From contig NZ_VUOC01000001.1 in NCBI RefSeq assembly GCF_008386695.1, forward strand, positions 1,586,347 to 1,650,346: 64,000 nucleotides of DNA, in the 5' to 3' direction. The stretch's first letter is position 1. Every line of letters starts with the position of its first letter. This DNA comes from Chitinophaga agrisoli. GTDB taxonomy: Bacteria; Bacteroidota; Bacteroidia; Chitinophagales; Chitinophagaceae. The position numbers and the translations under genes are program-made. Below the pieces are notes generated by a model. That model saw nothing but the letters and a program-made list of their open reading frames with translations, had not been told where the DNA came from and searched no databases. This document shows, one piece after another, positions 8,176 to 17,126 of the stretch.

Positions 8176-10329
8176 ATGTGGAAACACTGCCTTAACCTCA
8201 TAATCTGTACTTGCATCCCCGCCTTCCTGCTGGCACAACAAAAACTAACTGGCAAGATCACGGACGCTAAAAAACATCCGCTCCCCGGCGTCAACATCTA
8301 CATAAAAGGTACTTACGACGGCGCCACTACCGCCGCAGACGGCAGCTTCTCCTTCACCACCACCGCCACCGGCGCCCAGGTCATCTCCGCCAGCCTCATA
8401 GGCTACAAGACCCTGGAACAACCCACTACGATCAGCGGCCCGTTGCAACTCAACCTAACGCTCAAAGAAGCCATTAACGAGCTCAAAGTAGTCACTATCT
8501 CCGCCGGCAGCTTTGAAGCCAGCAATGATCGCAAAAATACCGTGCTCAAACCACTCGATATAGTAACCACCGCCGGCGCTACCGCCGACATCGTCAACGC
8601 ATTAAAAACCCTTCCCGGCGCCCAGCAGACCAACGACCGCGAAGGCCTGTTCGTTCGCGGCGGTACCGGTTACGAAACCCAGATCTTCATAGACGGCCTG
8701 CTGGTAAGGAACCCTTTCTACACCAGCCTGCCAGATTTACCGGGCAGGGGCCGTTTCTCCCCCTTCCTGTTCAAGGGAACAACATTCAGCAGCGGCGGGT
8801 ACTCCGCCCAATACGGCCAGGGCCTGTCTTCTGCGCTGATATTAGAATCAGAAGACCTCCCGGCACGCTCCTCGTACAGCCTGGGCGCTTCGCTGATAGG
8901 CGTCAACGGCGGACTGGACGAGCTCTCAAAGGATAAAAAGACCTCCTACGGCATAGAGGCAGACTACACCAATCTGGCCCCTTACTTCAACATCGCCAGG
9001 CCCCGGCAGGAGCCTACCATGGGCCCGGAAATACTGGGAACTTCTGCCAATTTCCGGCATAAGACTTCTTCTACCGGCATGATAAAGTTCTACGGTTATG
9101 GTAACTGGAGCCGTATGGGCTTTAGGAAAAATAGCACAGAATACCCGGGGTACCAGGAGCAGTCTGACGTACGTAACCAGAACATTTATACCAACCTTAC
9201 TTACCGGGAAAGCCTGGGTAGCGGCTGGCGTTTGCAAACAGGTTTCTCCTTCAGCACAAATGATGATAAAATTAAGATCGATACCATCCGGAAAACCGCG
9301 CCCGCCAATATCCGCAACCGTTCAGAGCTGAGCCAGCTAAGGTTGATGCTCACCAAAAGCCTGGGCGCTTTTTCCATGCTGCGTTTGGGCGGAGAATATC
9401 AGTATGCAGCAGAGCGGGGCGCCTTCAATAATTACCAGGCCAACTATGTAGATAACTATACCGCCGCCTTTGCAGAAAGCGATATCTACTTTACGCCGCA
9501 GTTCGTGGGCCGTGTTGGCGGACGTATGGAATATTCTTCCGTGCTGTCTAAAGTAAACTGGGCGCCGCGTGCTTCGCTGGCCTATAAGCTCAATGATTAC
9601 AGCCAGTTCTCCCTGGCCTATGGGGACTACTACCAGAAGCCGGAGCCGCAATACCTGCGTTACCAGCGGGATCTGGACTATATGAAGGCTACCCATTACA
9701 TCGCCAGTTTCCAGCGCGTATCCATGGACTACACCTTCCGTGTGGAGGCCTTCTATAAGAAGTACAAAGACCTGGTAAAAACAGTGCCGGACACTTCCAA
9801 CATGGGTACCGGCTATGCTAAAGGTATAGAGCTGTTCTGGCGGGATCGTAAGACATTTAAGAACGTGGATTACTGGATCTCTTATTCCTTCCTGGATACC
9901 AAACGTAACTACCTGTTTTATCCTTTTGAGGTGCAGCCGGATTTTGCGGCCAAACATACCGCGAGCCTGGTGGTAAAGAAATACATCCCTAAGATCACCA
10001 CCAATATCGGGCTAACCTACAGTTACGCCAGCGGCCGGCCGTATTACAACCCTAACCTGCCGGAAAGTAAATTTATGTCTGAGCGGACCATCGATTTTAA
10101 TACATTAGGTTTGAGCGCCAGTTATCTTACTACGGTGGGCAAGGCCTTCACCGTGTTTGTATTATCCGTTACCAATGTGTTTGATATTAAACAGGTCTAC
10201 GGGTACCGCTACTCAACAGATAAACTGCGCCGCGAAGAGATTGTGCCCAACGCCCCCCGCTTCCTGTTCATTGGTATGTTCATGAACTTTGGGATCGATA
10301 ACCGGCAGGATGTCATCAATAACCTGTAA
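8176..10329 (+). CDS. TonB-dependent receptor with N-terminal carboxypeptidase-D-like domain
   Basis: An outer-membrane beta-barrel importer of 717 residues. I choose the ATG at 8176 because it begins directly with a signal peptide (MWKHCLNLIICTCIPAFLLAQ); the open frame also has a TTG 27 nt upstream. After the signal comes a CarboxypepD_reg-like domain (LTGKITDAKKHPLPGVNIYIKG), then the plug (GLFVRGGTGYETQIFIDG) and the barrel. At about 717 residues it is smaller than SusC-type glycan receptors and has no SusD partner, so a siderophore, metal or cofactor is as likely as a glycan. A small secreted protein follows after 40 nt, probably in the same transcript. Confidence 0.92.
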   Translation: MWKHCLNLIICTCIPAFLLAQQKLTGKITDAKKHPLPGVNIYIKGTYDGATTAADGSFSFTTTATGAQVISASLIGYKTLEQPTTISGPLQLNLTLKEAINELKVVTISAGSFEASNDRKNTVLKPLDIVTTAGATADIVNALKTLPGAQQTNDREGLFVRGGTGYETQIFIDGLLVRNPFYTSLPDLPGRGRFSPFLFKGTTFSSGGYSAQYGQGLSSALILESEDLPARSSYSLGASLIGVNGGLDELSKDKKTSYGIEADYTNLAPYFNIARPRQEPTMGPEILGTSANFRHKTSSTGMIKFYGYGNWSRMGFRKNSTEYPGYQEQSDVRNQNIYTNLTYRESLGSGWRLQTGFSFSTNDDKIKIDTIRKTAPANIRNRSELSQLRLMLTKSLGAFSMLRLGGEYQYAAERGAFNNYQANYVDNYTAAFAESDIYFTPQFVGRVGGRMEYSSVLSKVNWAPRASLAYKLNDYSQFSLAYGDYYQKPEPQYLRYQRDLDYMKATHYIASFQRVSMDYTFRVEAFYKKYKDLVKTVPDTSNMGTGYAKGIELFWRDRKTFKNVDYWISYSFLDTKRNYLFYPFEVQPDFAAKHTASLVVKKYIPKITTNIGLTYSYASGRPYYNPNLPESKFMSERTIDFNTLGLSASYLTTVGKAFTVFVLSVTNVFDIKQVYGYRYSTDKLRREEIVPNAPRFLFIGMFMNFGIDNRQDVINNL

Positions 10330-10369
10330 ATTATCAATACACATAAAGCCAAACTATAAAACAACAGTT

Positions 10370-11017
10370 ATGAAACAGTTCCTTTTCCTTCTTTTAACGG
10401 CCAGCGTGGCAATGTCAGCCAGGGCCCAGAGCTCGCAGTACCAGGATGCAATGACCAAACAGGTCGCCCTCCTGGATGATGGCGCCAGCTATAATCCGCA
10501 AACCCTGCAGGATATCTCCAATGTTTTTGAGCGCATAGCCGCTACAGAAAAAACTGAATGGCTGCCTTACTACTATGCGGCTTTTGCGCAGGTAATGACG
10601 GCCTTTGTGCAGGAGGATAAGAGCAAGATAGATCCGCTGGCAGACAGGGCAGAGGCTAACATCAACAAAGCCGATTCCCTGAAGAAGAACAGCGATGAAA
10701 TAGCCTGTATCAAATCACTGGTGGCTTCTGCCCGTATCATGGTAGATCCGCCCAGCCGCGGCGCGCAATATGGCCCCGAGTCTGGTATGATGATCCAGAA
10801 AGCCAAACAGCTGAACCCGGAAAATCCCCGCGTATACCTGCTGGAAGGTCAGGCCCTCTACTTTACACCGGAAGCCTATGGTGGCGATAAGGCAAAGGCC
10901 AGGGAAACTTTACAGGTAGCCCTGCAGAAATTTGCCGCCTTTAAACCTGCCAGCAATATAGAACCGCATTGGGGGGAAGCGCAGGCAAAACAGCTGCTGA
11001 ACGGAGAAGCTAAATAA
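10370..11017 (+). CDS. Small secreted protein of unknown function
   Basis: 215 residues from the ATG at 10370, which gives a clean signal peptide (MKQFLFLLLTASVAMSARAQ) absent from longer upstream versions of the frame. The mature part is mostly alpha-helical by composition and has the look of tetratricopeptide-type repeats (IAATEKTEWLPYYYAAFAQ; NPENPRVYLLEGQALYF), with no catalytic motif that I recognise. It follows the TonB receptor by 40 nt, so it may be a periplasmic accessory of that receptor. Confidence 0.8.
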   Translation: MKQFLFLLLTASVAMSARAQSSQYQDAMTKQVALLDDGASYNPQTLQDISNVFERIAATEKTEWLPYYYAAFAQVMTAFVQEDKSKIDPLADRAEANINKADSLKKNSDEIACIKSLVASARIMVDPPSRGAQYGPESGMMIQKAKQLNPENPRVYLLEGQALYFTPEAYGGDKAKARETLQVALQKFAAFKPASNIEPHWGEAQAKQLLNGEAK

Positions 11018-11040
11018 GGAAAGCATATATATAAGCAATA

Positions 11041-11076
11041 CCGGCGCCCTGATGCAGTCGCATACCAGGGCGCCGG
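11041..11076. terminator. Strong hairpin after the receptor pair
   Basis: Perfect 11-bp GC-rich stem CCGGCGCCCTG (11041-11051) and CAGGGCGCCGG (11066-11076). The T tract after it is weak (TGGCTTTATAT), so it may be an imperfect terminator or an mRNA 3' end structure. Confidence 0.55.
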
Positions 11077-11248
11077 TGGCTTTATATAATATATGACCTG
11101 TTAATGATCGTAGCCTCCATACAACCCTGCCAGAACGCCGGTAAAGGCAGGTGACCGCTGGTCCCAACTGCAGTCTCACTTCAGTTGTAACGGTTAATTT
11201 TATAAGAAGCCATCGGATCGGCCCTTTCATTCACGAAATGTTACTCCC

Positions 11249-12097
11249 ATGAATACCCCTGAAACCAGGCTGCGAGTGGCTCCCACTTCAGCCCTTGTAC
11301 TGTCGTATGTAAAAGACCTGTATAAAGACGGGTTAAGCGGTGAATACATGCAGCATATGGACCTCAGTGCTGTACAGACCCTGGTCACCGCTGTTAACAA
11401 GGTAACCTCCCATCTTGGATATGTGATTCAGCTGCGTAAGCAGATGGTGCGTTACCTGGTTAGTCAGTTCATTAGCCGCTACCCCCGGCAGCAGATCTGT
11501 ATTATTGCCGCGGGGCTGGATCCCCTGGGCCTGCAGCTGGCCGCGGACTATCCCCTCCACATCAGCGGCATTTATGAGGTAGACCAGGCCTGGATGAATG
11601 AAAAAGCCACCATCTACCACAAGATAGCCCCCCAAATGCCCCTGCCGGTGACTATCCAGACAGATATCACCAACACCATACAGCTCAAAAGACAGCTGCG
11701 CGATGCGGGTTATGATGCCGCTCAGCCTACGCTCATCGTATTCGAAGGCATTATCCACTATATCACGGAAGAACAGTTCCGCGATATAATGCAGTGCTTT
11801 TCCACTAAGAACGCGCGGAATACAGTGATCATGGATTATATGCTCACAGAAGAAGATATACCCTCACCGGCATTCCGCCAGGTAGGTAAGGAGCTGCAGG
11901 CGCTGGCAGAAAAGGCGTTGCAGATCACCTTTCACTTATATAGCCGTAAAAAGATCTTGAATATGCTGGAGCTGTTACAGGCAGAGGTAAACAGTATCTA
12001 CGATATGCAGGCAGCAGAGCACAGGATGGTGGGCCATAACGAACGCTACCACCAGCCAGGCGATGGCCTCATGGAAATAACGGCATTCCATATCTAG
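11249..12097 (+). CDS. Class I SAM-dependent methyltransferase, LCMT/PF04072-like
   Basis: 282 residues. The nucleotide-binding motif appears as IIAAGLDPLGLQLA, close to the GAGLDtra signature of the leucine carboxyl methyltransferase-like family, followed by an acidic strand end (YEVD) and a later TLIVFEGIIHYI segment typical of that family. No signal peptide or membrane helix. In bacteria this family mostly contains natural-product O-methyltransferases and uncharacterised proteins; the substrate cannot be inferred here. It has no obvious operon partner: a 231-nt gap lies before it and a family B repeat right after. Confidence 0.75.
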   Translation: MNTPETRLRVAPTSALVLSYVKDLYKDGLSGEYMQHMDLSAVQTLVTAVNKVTSHLGYVIQLRKQMVRYLVSQFISRYPRQQICIIAAGLDPLGLQLAADYPLHISGIYEVDQAWMNEKATIYHKIAPQMPLPVTIQTDITNTIQLKRQLRDAGYDAAQPTLIVFEGIIHYITEEQFRDIMQCFSTKNARNTVIMDYMLTEEDIPSPAFRQVGKELQALAEKALQITFHLYSRKKILNMLELLQAEVNSIYDMQAAEHRMVGHNERYHQPGDGLMEITAFHI

Positions 12098-12100
12098 ATC

Positions 12101-12140
12101 TAGCTGTTAGCAGCAGCCAGTAGCTAACAGCTAACAGCTA
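12101..12140. repeat. Family B palindromic repeat between convergent genes
   Basis: Arms TAGCTGTTAGC (12101-12111) and GCTAACAGCTAACAGCTA (12123-12140). The element fills nearly the whole 47-nt gap between the stop codons of the methyltransferase gene (12097) and pdxA (12145). Confidence 0.75.
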
Positions 12141-12144
12141 TTAA

Positions 12145-13227
12145 TTATGAGCTTTTGGCAGTCAGTGACTCCGACGCCAGTTCCATCTTCTTCAACGGAT
12201 TTTGCGTGTTCTCCGCATAGGTCTCCCGTTTCTCCAGGATATCCAGGCAACTGAAAATAGCCTGACGGAAAGAGGCGGCGTCTGCCAGGTTCTTACCGGC
12301 AATGTCAAAAGCGGTGCCGTGGTCGGGGGAGGTACGTACAATGGGCAGCCCGGCGGTATAGTTGATACCCTCGCCGCTGGCCAGTGATTTAAAGGGGATA
12401 AGGCCCTGGTCATGGTACATGGCCAGTACGCCGTCAAACTGGGCGTACATGTTACGGGCAAAGAATGCGTCTGCGCTATAGGGGCCAAAGGCAAGGATGC
12501 CGTTGTTTTTAGCCTGGTCAATGGCGGGTGCGATCTCTTTGATCTCTTCCTGCCCTATCAGCCCGTCGTCGCCGGCATGGGGGTTTAAGCCCAGCACTGC
12601 TATCCGGGGGCTGTCTATACCAAAATCCTTTACCAGGCTGTCTTTCATCAGTAGCAGCTTGCCCAGGATATTGGCTTTGGTTACATACTGCGCTACTTCC
12701 GCTACCGGCACATGCTCCGTCAGCAGGCCTATGCGCATATTATCGGCCGTCATGAACATCAGCACGTCTTTGGCGCTGAAGGCGTCCCGCAGGTAAGGGG
12801 TATGCCCAGTATAGTCAAAATTGGCGCTTTGTATATTCTTCTTATGGATGGGCGCTGTTACCAGGCCCTGTATGATCCCGTCCTTCAGGCACTGGATGGC
12901 CACGGCCAGGGAGCGGGCCGCATACTTACCCCCAATGTCATTCAATACCCCCGGGGTGATCTGCACTTCTTCTTCCCAGCAGTTATAAACGTTTACCTGC
13001 TTGTGGTTCAGGCGGGTAAGCTCTTTCAGGCTCTGGTAATTAAAGGTGCTTTCATTCATCAGCTTCCGGTAGAAGTTGATGGTCTTATTGGAAGCAAAGA
13101 TCACCGGGGTGCAAAACTCCAGCATCCTGTTATCTGTAAAGGTCTTGATAACGATCTCCGTACCGATGCTGTTGATGTCGCCTACGGTAATGCCGATTAC
13201 TGGTTTGTTGGTATGCGTGTTGCTCAT
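12145..13227 (-). CDS. pdxA: 4-hydroxythreonine-4-phosphate dehydrogenase
   Basis: Oxidises 4-phosphohydroxy-threonine in pyridoxal phosphate synthesis (DXP-dependent route). 360 residues from the ATG at 13227; the longer frame adds nine residues that do not resemble the family. Landmarks are ITVGDINSIGTEI at the N-terminus, the metal/substrate segment TAPIHKKNI with YTGHTPYL, GLNPHAGDDGLIG, MYHDQGLIPFK and GLPIVRTSPDHGTAFDIAG. A reverse -7 box (TATCTTTG) lies 15 nt upstream of the start. It is divergent from rsmA, a pairing known from proteobacteria too. Confidence 0.96.
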   Translation of the reverse strand: MSNTHTNKPVIGITVGDINSIGTEIVIKTFTDNRMLEFCTPVIFASNKTINFYRKLMNESTFNYQSLKELTRLNHKQVNVYNCWEEEVQITPGVLNDIGGKYAARSLAVAIQCLKDGIIQGLVTAPIHKKNIQSANFDYTGHTPYLRDAFSAKDVLMFMTADNMRIGLLTEHVPVAEVAQYVTKANILGKLLLMKDSLVKDFGIDSPRIAVLGLNPHAGDDGLIGQEEIKEIAPAIDQAKNNGILAFGPYSADAFFARNMYAQFDGVLAMYHDQGLIPFKSLASGEGINYTAGLPIVRTSPDHGTAFDIAGKNLADAASFRQAIFSCLDILEKRETYAENTQNPLKKMELASESLTAKSS

Positions 13228-13242
13228 GTGTGTGACAAAACA

Positions 13243-13250
13243 CAAAGATA
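13243..13250 (-). promoter_or_regulatory. -7 box for pdxA
   Basis: Plus-strand CAAAGATA, i.e. TATCTTTG on the pdxA strand, an exact TAnnTTTG match giving a leader of about 10 nt. It is back to back with the rsmA box. Confidence 0.5.
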
Positions 13251-13282
13251 TCAAATCCCGGCATTTAGAATGCGGTATTTGG

Positions 13283-13290
13283 TATCTTTG
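13283..13290 (+). promoter_or_regulatory. -7 box for rsmA
   Basis: TATCTTTG ending 8 nt before the ATG at 13299. With a transcript start 4-5 nt after the box, the leader would be only 3-4 nt. Confidence 0.55.
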
Positions 13291-13298
13291 CCGGAATC

Positions 13299-14051
13299 AT
13301 GTACACACTTAAGAAATCACTGGGCCAACACTTCCTGAAAGATGAGAATATGTGCAGGAAGATCGTAGAGGCTTTACCTGTGATCCAGGGGCAGCAAGTG
13401 CTCGAAGTTGGCCCCGGTGCGGGCGCCATCACCAAATACCTCCTGCAGTTGCCCGGTATTGACTTTAAAGCCGTGGAGCTGGATACGGAAAAGGTACAGT
13501 ACCTGGAGAAAACCTACCCGGAGATCCAGGGCAAATTGATCAACCAGAGCTTCCTGGATATGCCCCCGCCCTTTGAGGGCCCCTTTAGCGTAATAGGCAA
13601 TTTCCCCTATAATATCTCTACCCAGATCATGTTCCGCGTGCTGGAATGGAAGGACCAGGTGCCCCAGGTAGTAGGTATGTTCCAGAAAGAAGTAGCCCAG
13701 CGCATAGCTGCAAGCCACGGAAATAAGGACTACGGCATCCTCAGCGTGCTTATGCAGGCCTGGTACCGGGTAGAGTACCTGTTCGAAGTGCATGAACAGT
13801 GTTTTATGCCTCCGCCCAAGGTAAAATCCTCCGTTATACGGTGCACCCGCCTGGAGCAGCAGTATGATATTGCCAACGAGCGCAAGTTCTTCAACCTTGT
13901 GAAAACTGCCTTCAACCAGCGCCGCAAACAACTGCGCAACCCGCTAAAACCATTATTTGATAAGGAATATTTACAGGACAGCCTCTTCACTAAAAGAGCG
14001 GAAGAGCTGACAGTGGCAGATTTTGTCGCATTATCACATAAGATGATATGA
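13299..14051 (+). CDS. rsmA: 16S rRNA dimethyladenosine transferase (KsgA/RsmA)
   Basis: Dimethylates the two adjacent adenines in the 3' terminal helix of 16S rRNA. 250 residues, slightly short but complete. SAM site VLEVGPGAGAITKYLL; AVELD acidic loop; catalytic motif NFPYNIS (canonical N-L/I-P-Y); C-terminal FFNLVKTAFNQRRKQLRNPLK is diagnostic of the family. Promoter box directly before the ATG. The next gene begins 33 nt after the stop, so co-transcription is possible. Confidence 0.97.
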   Translation: MYTLKKSLGQHFLKDENMCRKIVEALPVIQGQQVLEVGPGAGAITKYLLQLPGIDFKAVELDTEKVQYLEKTYPEIQGKLINQSFLDMPPPFEGPFSVIGNFPYNISTQIMFRVLEWKDQVPQVVGMFQKEVAQRIAASHGNKDYGILSVLMQAWYRVEYLFEVHEQCFMPPPKVKSSVIRCTRLEQQYDIANERKFFNLVKTAFNQRRKQLRNPLKPLFDKEYLQDSLFTKRAEELTVADFVALSHKMI

Positions 14052-14084
14052 TAGGCCGCCCATAAAAGACAAACAAGAGAAAGA

Positions 14085-15011
14085 ATGAAACGGAAAGCTT
14101 TAATCACAGCCAAAGTACACGAATATCTCATAAACAGACTCGAACAAAGCGGATACGAGGTGATCTACCAGCCCTCCGTCACCTATGACGAAGCCCGCAG
14201 CCTGGTGCACGACTGCACCGGTTTGATCGTGACCACCCGCCTCAAAATAGATCCCGCCTTTATAGACAACGCCCCCCAGCTGGAATGGATAGGCCGCCTG
14301 GGCTCCGGTATGGAGCTGATAGACGTGACCTATGCGGAAAGTAAAGGCATCCGCTGCGTAAGCAGCCCGGAAGGCAACTGCGATGCAGTAGGGGAGCAGG
14401 CCCTGGGCATGCTCATGATGCTCATGAACAACCTGCTGAAAAGCAACCTGGAACTGCGCCGCGGCATATGGGAGCGCGATGGCAACCGCGGTCATGAGCT
14501 CAATGGTAAGACCGTGGGCATCATTGGCTATGGCCACACCGGCGCGGCCTTTGCCCATAAGCTGCAGGGCTTTGACGTGGAGATCCTGGCCTACGATAAA
14601 TACAAAAAAGGCTTCAGTACCGGCAACGTAAGGGAAGCCACTATGGAAGAACTGTTTAAGCGGGCAGACGTAGTAAGCGTACACTTGCCCCTTACAGAAG
14701 AGACCCGCCACCTGGCCAACGCCGCCTTCTTTAAATCCTTTGCAAAATCCGTATGGTTTTTGAATACCGCACGGGGCAAGATCGTAAACACCCCTGATAT
14801 CATAGCCGCCCTGGAAAACGGTACCCTGGCCGGCGCGGGCCTGGATGTGCTGGAGAATGAAAAGCTGGCCACCTACAGCGAAGCAGAGCAGCAACAGTTC
14901 CACCGGCTGCTCGAATTACCCAATGTAGTCCTTACTCCGCACATCGCCGGATACTCCCACGAGGCAAGTATTAAAATGCCTAAATATGTGTTGGATAAGT
15001 TGGGAATTTAA
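14085..15011 (+). CDS. D-isomer-specific 2-hydroxyacid dehydrogenase, phosphoglycerate dehydrogenase-like
   Basis: 308 residues. Rossmann motif [14 protein letters not shown] at about 145-160. The catalytic trio is visible as R in [10 protein letters not shown] in LDVLENEKL and H in LTPHIAGYS. There is no C-terminal ACT regulatory domain, so this is the short type; the true substrate may be 3-phosphoglycerate, glyoxylate or another 2-ketoacid. It follows rsmA by 33 nt. A promoter for greA starts 2 nt after its stop codon, and the hairpin at 15064-15101 could end its transcript. Confidence 0.9.
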   Translation: MKRKALITAKVHEYLINRLEQSGYEVIYQPSVTYDEARSLVHDCTGLIVTTRLKIDPAFIDNAPQLEWIGRLGSGMELIDVTYAESKGIRCVSSPEGNCDAVGEQALGMLMMLMNNLLKSNLELRRGIWERDGNRGHELNGKTVGIIGYGHTGAAFAHKLQGFDVEILAYDKYKKGFSTGNVREATMEELFKRADVVSVHLPLTEETRHLANAAFFKSFAKSVWFLNTARGKIVNTPDIIAALENGTLAGAGLDVLENEKLATYSEAEQQQFHRLLELPNVVLTPHIAGYSHEASIKMPKYVLDKLGI

Positions 15012-15012
15012 G

Positions 15013-15042
15013 TTGGCTGATAATTTAAAATAGTTATATTTG
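15013..15042 (+). promoter_or_regulatory. Near-consensus Bacteroidota promoter upstream of greA
   Basis: TTG (15013-15015), 19 nt, then TATATTTG (15035-15042). This is the best -33/-7 match in the window. The transcript would start near 15047, giving a leader of about 78 nt that contains an intrinsic terminator-like hairpin. Confidence 0.7.
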
Positions 15043-15063
15043 CCGATATACAAACATAGTAAA

Positions 15064-15101
15064 CAACGCTTCTGTGAAAATGGAGGCGTTGATTTTTTTT
15101 T
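15064..15101 (+). terminator. Terminator-like hairpin in the greA leader
   Basis: CAACGC (15064-15069) pairs with GCGTTG (15086-15091), extended by further weak pairs, followed by nine T (15093-15101). It lies between the greA promoter and the greA ATG (15125), so it can act as an attenuator, or as terminator of the upstream dehydrogenase gene, or both. Confidence 0.7.
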
Positions 15102-15124
15102 CTTATTTCTAAAACCCAAAAGTT

Positions 15125-15598
15125 ATGTCTGGCGTCAACTATGTCACGAAAGAAACCCTTGAGCAAATGAGAGATGAGCTGAGCGGGCTTAAGGGCAAGG
15201 GTAGGGCGGAAATTGCCAGGGCCATTGCAGAGGCGCGGGAGAAAGGTGATCTGAAAGAGAATGCTGAATATGATGCGGCTAAAGAAGCTCAGGGGCTCCA
15301 CGAAGCAAAAATAGCTTCACTTGAAAATGCCATCGCTACCGCCAGGGTAGTAGAGGCGGATTCTATCGATATTTCAAAGGTCTCTATATTATGTAAAGTG
15401 ACCATCACCAACGTAGCCAATAAAAAAACGGTTACCTACCAGCTGGTGTCCGAAACAGAGGCCGATCTGAAAGCCGGCAAGATCTCTGTTACCTCTCCCA
15501 TCGGGAAAGGGCTGCTAGGTAAGGTAGTGGGTGATATCGCCGATGTACAGGCGCCCAATGGAAATCTCAAATTCAAGATAGATAATATCAGCGTTTGA
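15125..15598 (+). CDS. greA: Transcription elongation factor GreA
   Basis: Rescues backtracked RNA polymerase by stimulating transcript cleavage. 157 residues. The N-terminal coiled coil carries the acidic tip in GDLKENAEYDAAKEAQG (D and E residues that act through the secondary channel). The C-terminal FKBP-like domain ends TSPIGKGLLGKVVGD. A strong terminator follows at 15645-15670. The leader contains a promoter and a hairpin with a U tract. Confidence 0.97.
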   Translation: MSGVNYVTKETLEQMRDELSGLKGKGRAEIARAIAEAREKGDLKENAEYDAAKEAQGLHEAKIASLENAIATARVVEADSIDISKVSILCKVTITNVANKKTVTYQLVSETEADLKAGKISVTSPIGKGLLGKVVGDIADVQAPNGNLKFKIDNISV

Positions 15599-15644
15599 TC
15601 TGATAGCAATCCACGTATGAAATACTGATACAATCCACAAAAAG

Positions 15645-15670
15645 TCCCGGCCACCAGGCCGGGATTTTTT
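15645..15670 (+). terminator. Intrinsic terminator of greA
   Basis: Perfect stem TCCCGGCC (15645-15652) with GGCCGGGA (15657-15664), loop ACCA, then six T. Confidence 0.9.
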
Positions 15671-15743
15671 ATTTCAGTTTTACGATTTAGCTTTGGGATA
15701 CCCCGTTCACAGGGGGCATCATTCATCTAAAACCGCAAACCCA

Positions 15744-16148
15744 ATGTCAGCTTCAGTGTTTACCAAGATCATCAAAGGCGAGATCCCCAGTTATAAGATA
15801 GCGGAAAATGACAGGTTCTATGCCTTCCTGGACATCTTTCCCCTCGTGGAAGGGCATACCTTGATAGTGCCTAAATTAGAGGTGGACAAATTCTTTGATG
15901 TGCCGGACGAGCTGCTGGGCGAATGGCTGGTATTTGCCCGGCCCATTGCCAAAGCGCTGGAACGCTCTTTCCCCTGCAACCGGGTAGGCATCAGCGTGGT
16001 AGGACTGGAAGTGCCACATGCGCATATGCACCTTATCCCCATCAATTCGGCGGATGATATGAATTTTGCACGTCCCAAACTAAAGTTGACAGAGGCGGAG
16101 TTCAAAGCAATACAGGAGAAGATCAGGGCAGAGATGTTGACACATTAG
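15744..16148 (+). CDS. HIT family protein (histidine triad nucleotide hydrolase)
   Basis: 134 residues from the ATG at 15744; the longer frame lacks family similarity. The N-terminus (SVFTKIIKGEIPSYKIAEN) and the triad HAHMHLIPI identify a HINT/HIT purine-nucleotide hydrolase. A TAnnTTTG box (TAGCTTTG, 15688-15695) lies about 48 nt upstream. Its last 26 nt overlap the 3' end of the convergent response regulator gene, so the two transcripts are antisense at their ends. Confidence 0.93.
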   Translation: MSASVFTKIIKGEIPSYKIAENDRFYAFLDIFPLVEGHTLIVPKLEVDKFFDVPDELLGEWLVFARPIAKALERSFPCNRVGISVVGLEVPHAHMHLIPINSADDMNFARPKLKLTEAEFKAIQEKIRAEMLTH

Positions 16149-16884
16149 GCGTATGGGGCACATTAAAACGGAAACCTACACCATGCAGGGTCTCGAGCTT
16201 TATGTCAGGGTCTGATTTAAAATACTTCCGTAGCTTGGTAATGAACACGTCCATGCTGCGTCCCAGGAAATAGTCGTCCTTTCCCCATACATTAAACAGG
16301 ATATCCTCGCGTTTAAGGGCCTTGTTAACGTTATCGCACAGGTACCGGAGCAGGTCTGCCTCCTTTTGGGTAAGGGTAAAGGACTTCTGCTGGGTGCTGT
16401 CATGCAGGCGCAGATCCGCATAGTCAAAGGTCAGCTTCCCTATAATATACTGAGAAGGCTTGGCCGCCTGGGTAGCCTGTAGCATGGTTTTGGTCCGCTT
16501 CAGGAATACCTCTATGCGCAGGAAAAGCTCCTGGATGTTAATAGGTTTGGTAATATAATCATCCGCCCCGGTCTTAAAACCGGCGATCTTATCCTCTACC
16601 ATCGATTTAGAGGTGATGAACAGGATGGGTATGACGTCATTCTTCTTGCGGATCTGCCTGGCCAGCTCAAACCCATGGTCTGAGGCGCCCTTTTCAATAT
16701 TGCCGGCTTTTTTGGGGATCATTACATCCAGAAGGCATATATCGAATGTCTTATGCTGGAATTCCTCCCAGGCCATCGTCCCGTCAGTACAATGCCTAAC
16801 CTCATAGCCGGCCTCTTCCAGCCTTCGCTTTGTAGCCGTACCAACATGCTGATCATCTTCCACAAATAGGATTCTAGCTTTCAT
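16123..16884 (-). CDS. OmpR-family response regulator with an extended receiver loop
   Basis: 253 residues: receiver domain (1-125) and C-terminal winged-helix DNA-binding domain (about 145-240, ending LHGVGFRFNV). Phosphoacceptor D53 (ICLLDVMIP), acidic pair D10/D11 and K in ITKP are present. The beta3-alpha3 loop after D53 carries about ten extra residues (KKAGNIEKGASDHG) compared with the usual MMPxxDG. No histidine kinase is adjacent, so it is an orphan here. It overlaps the convergent HIT gene by 26 nt. Confidence 0.93.
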   Translation of the reverse strand: MKARILFVEDDQHVGTATKRRLEEAGYEVRHCTDGTMAWEEFQHKTFDICLLDVMIPKKAGNIEKGASDHGFELARQIRKKNDVIPILFITSKSMVEDKIAGFKTGADDYITKPINIQELFLRIEVFLKRTKTMLQATQAAKPSQYIIGKLTFDYADLRLHDSTQQKSFTLTQKEADLLRYLCDNVNKALKREDILFNVWGKDDYFLGRSMDVFITKLRKYFKSDPDIKLETLHGVGFRFNVPHTPNVSTSLP

Positions 16885-17126
16885 AGTTGCAGTGATGCTG
16901 ATTAATGTAAAATGTCACATTTTCTACCATAATCCGGTATTAAAGGTAATCATCATAGTAATGGCGCTATCCCCCCGGCCCATTTTATCATGGAGTTATG
17001 AAGATGATTTTTAGTCAAAGTAAATACAATTTCTCAATTTTAGAAATAACCTTTTTAGCGAAGGAATGTTTAAACCAGTTTGTATTCAGTCATTTGCAGT
17101 CTCCCGCTACCTGCGGGACAGTTAAA

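Noticed and set aside
7774-8297. Overlapping short frames with the recurrent peptide AMPAVFLCGAAPAAG
   Set aside because: The same peptide appears at 55668-55868 only because both regions carry the family C palindrome; the frames differ outside it and have no start or codon support.
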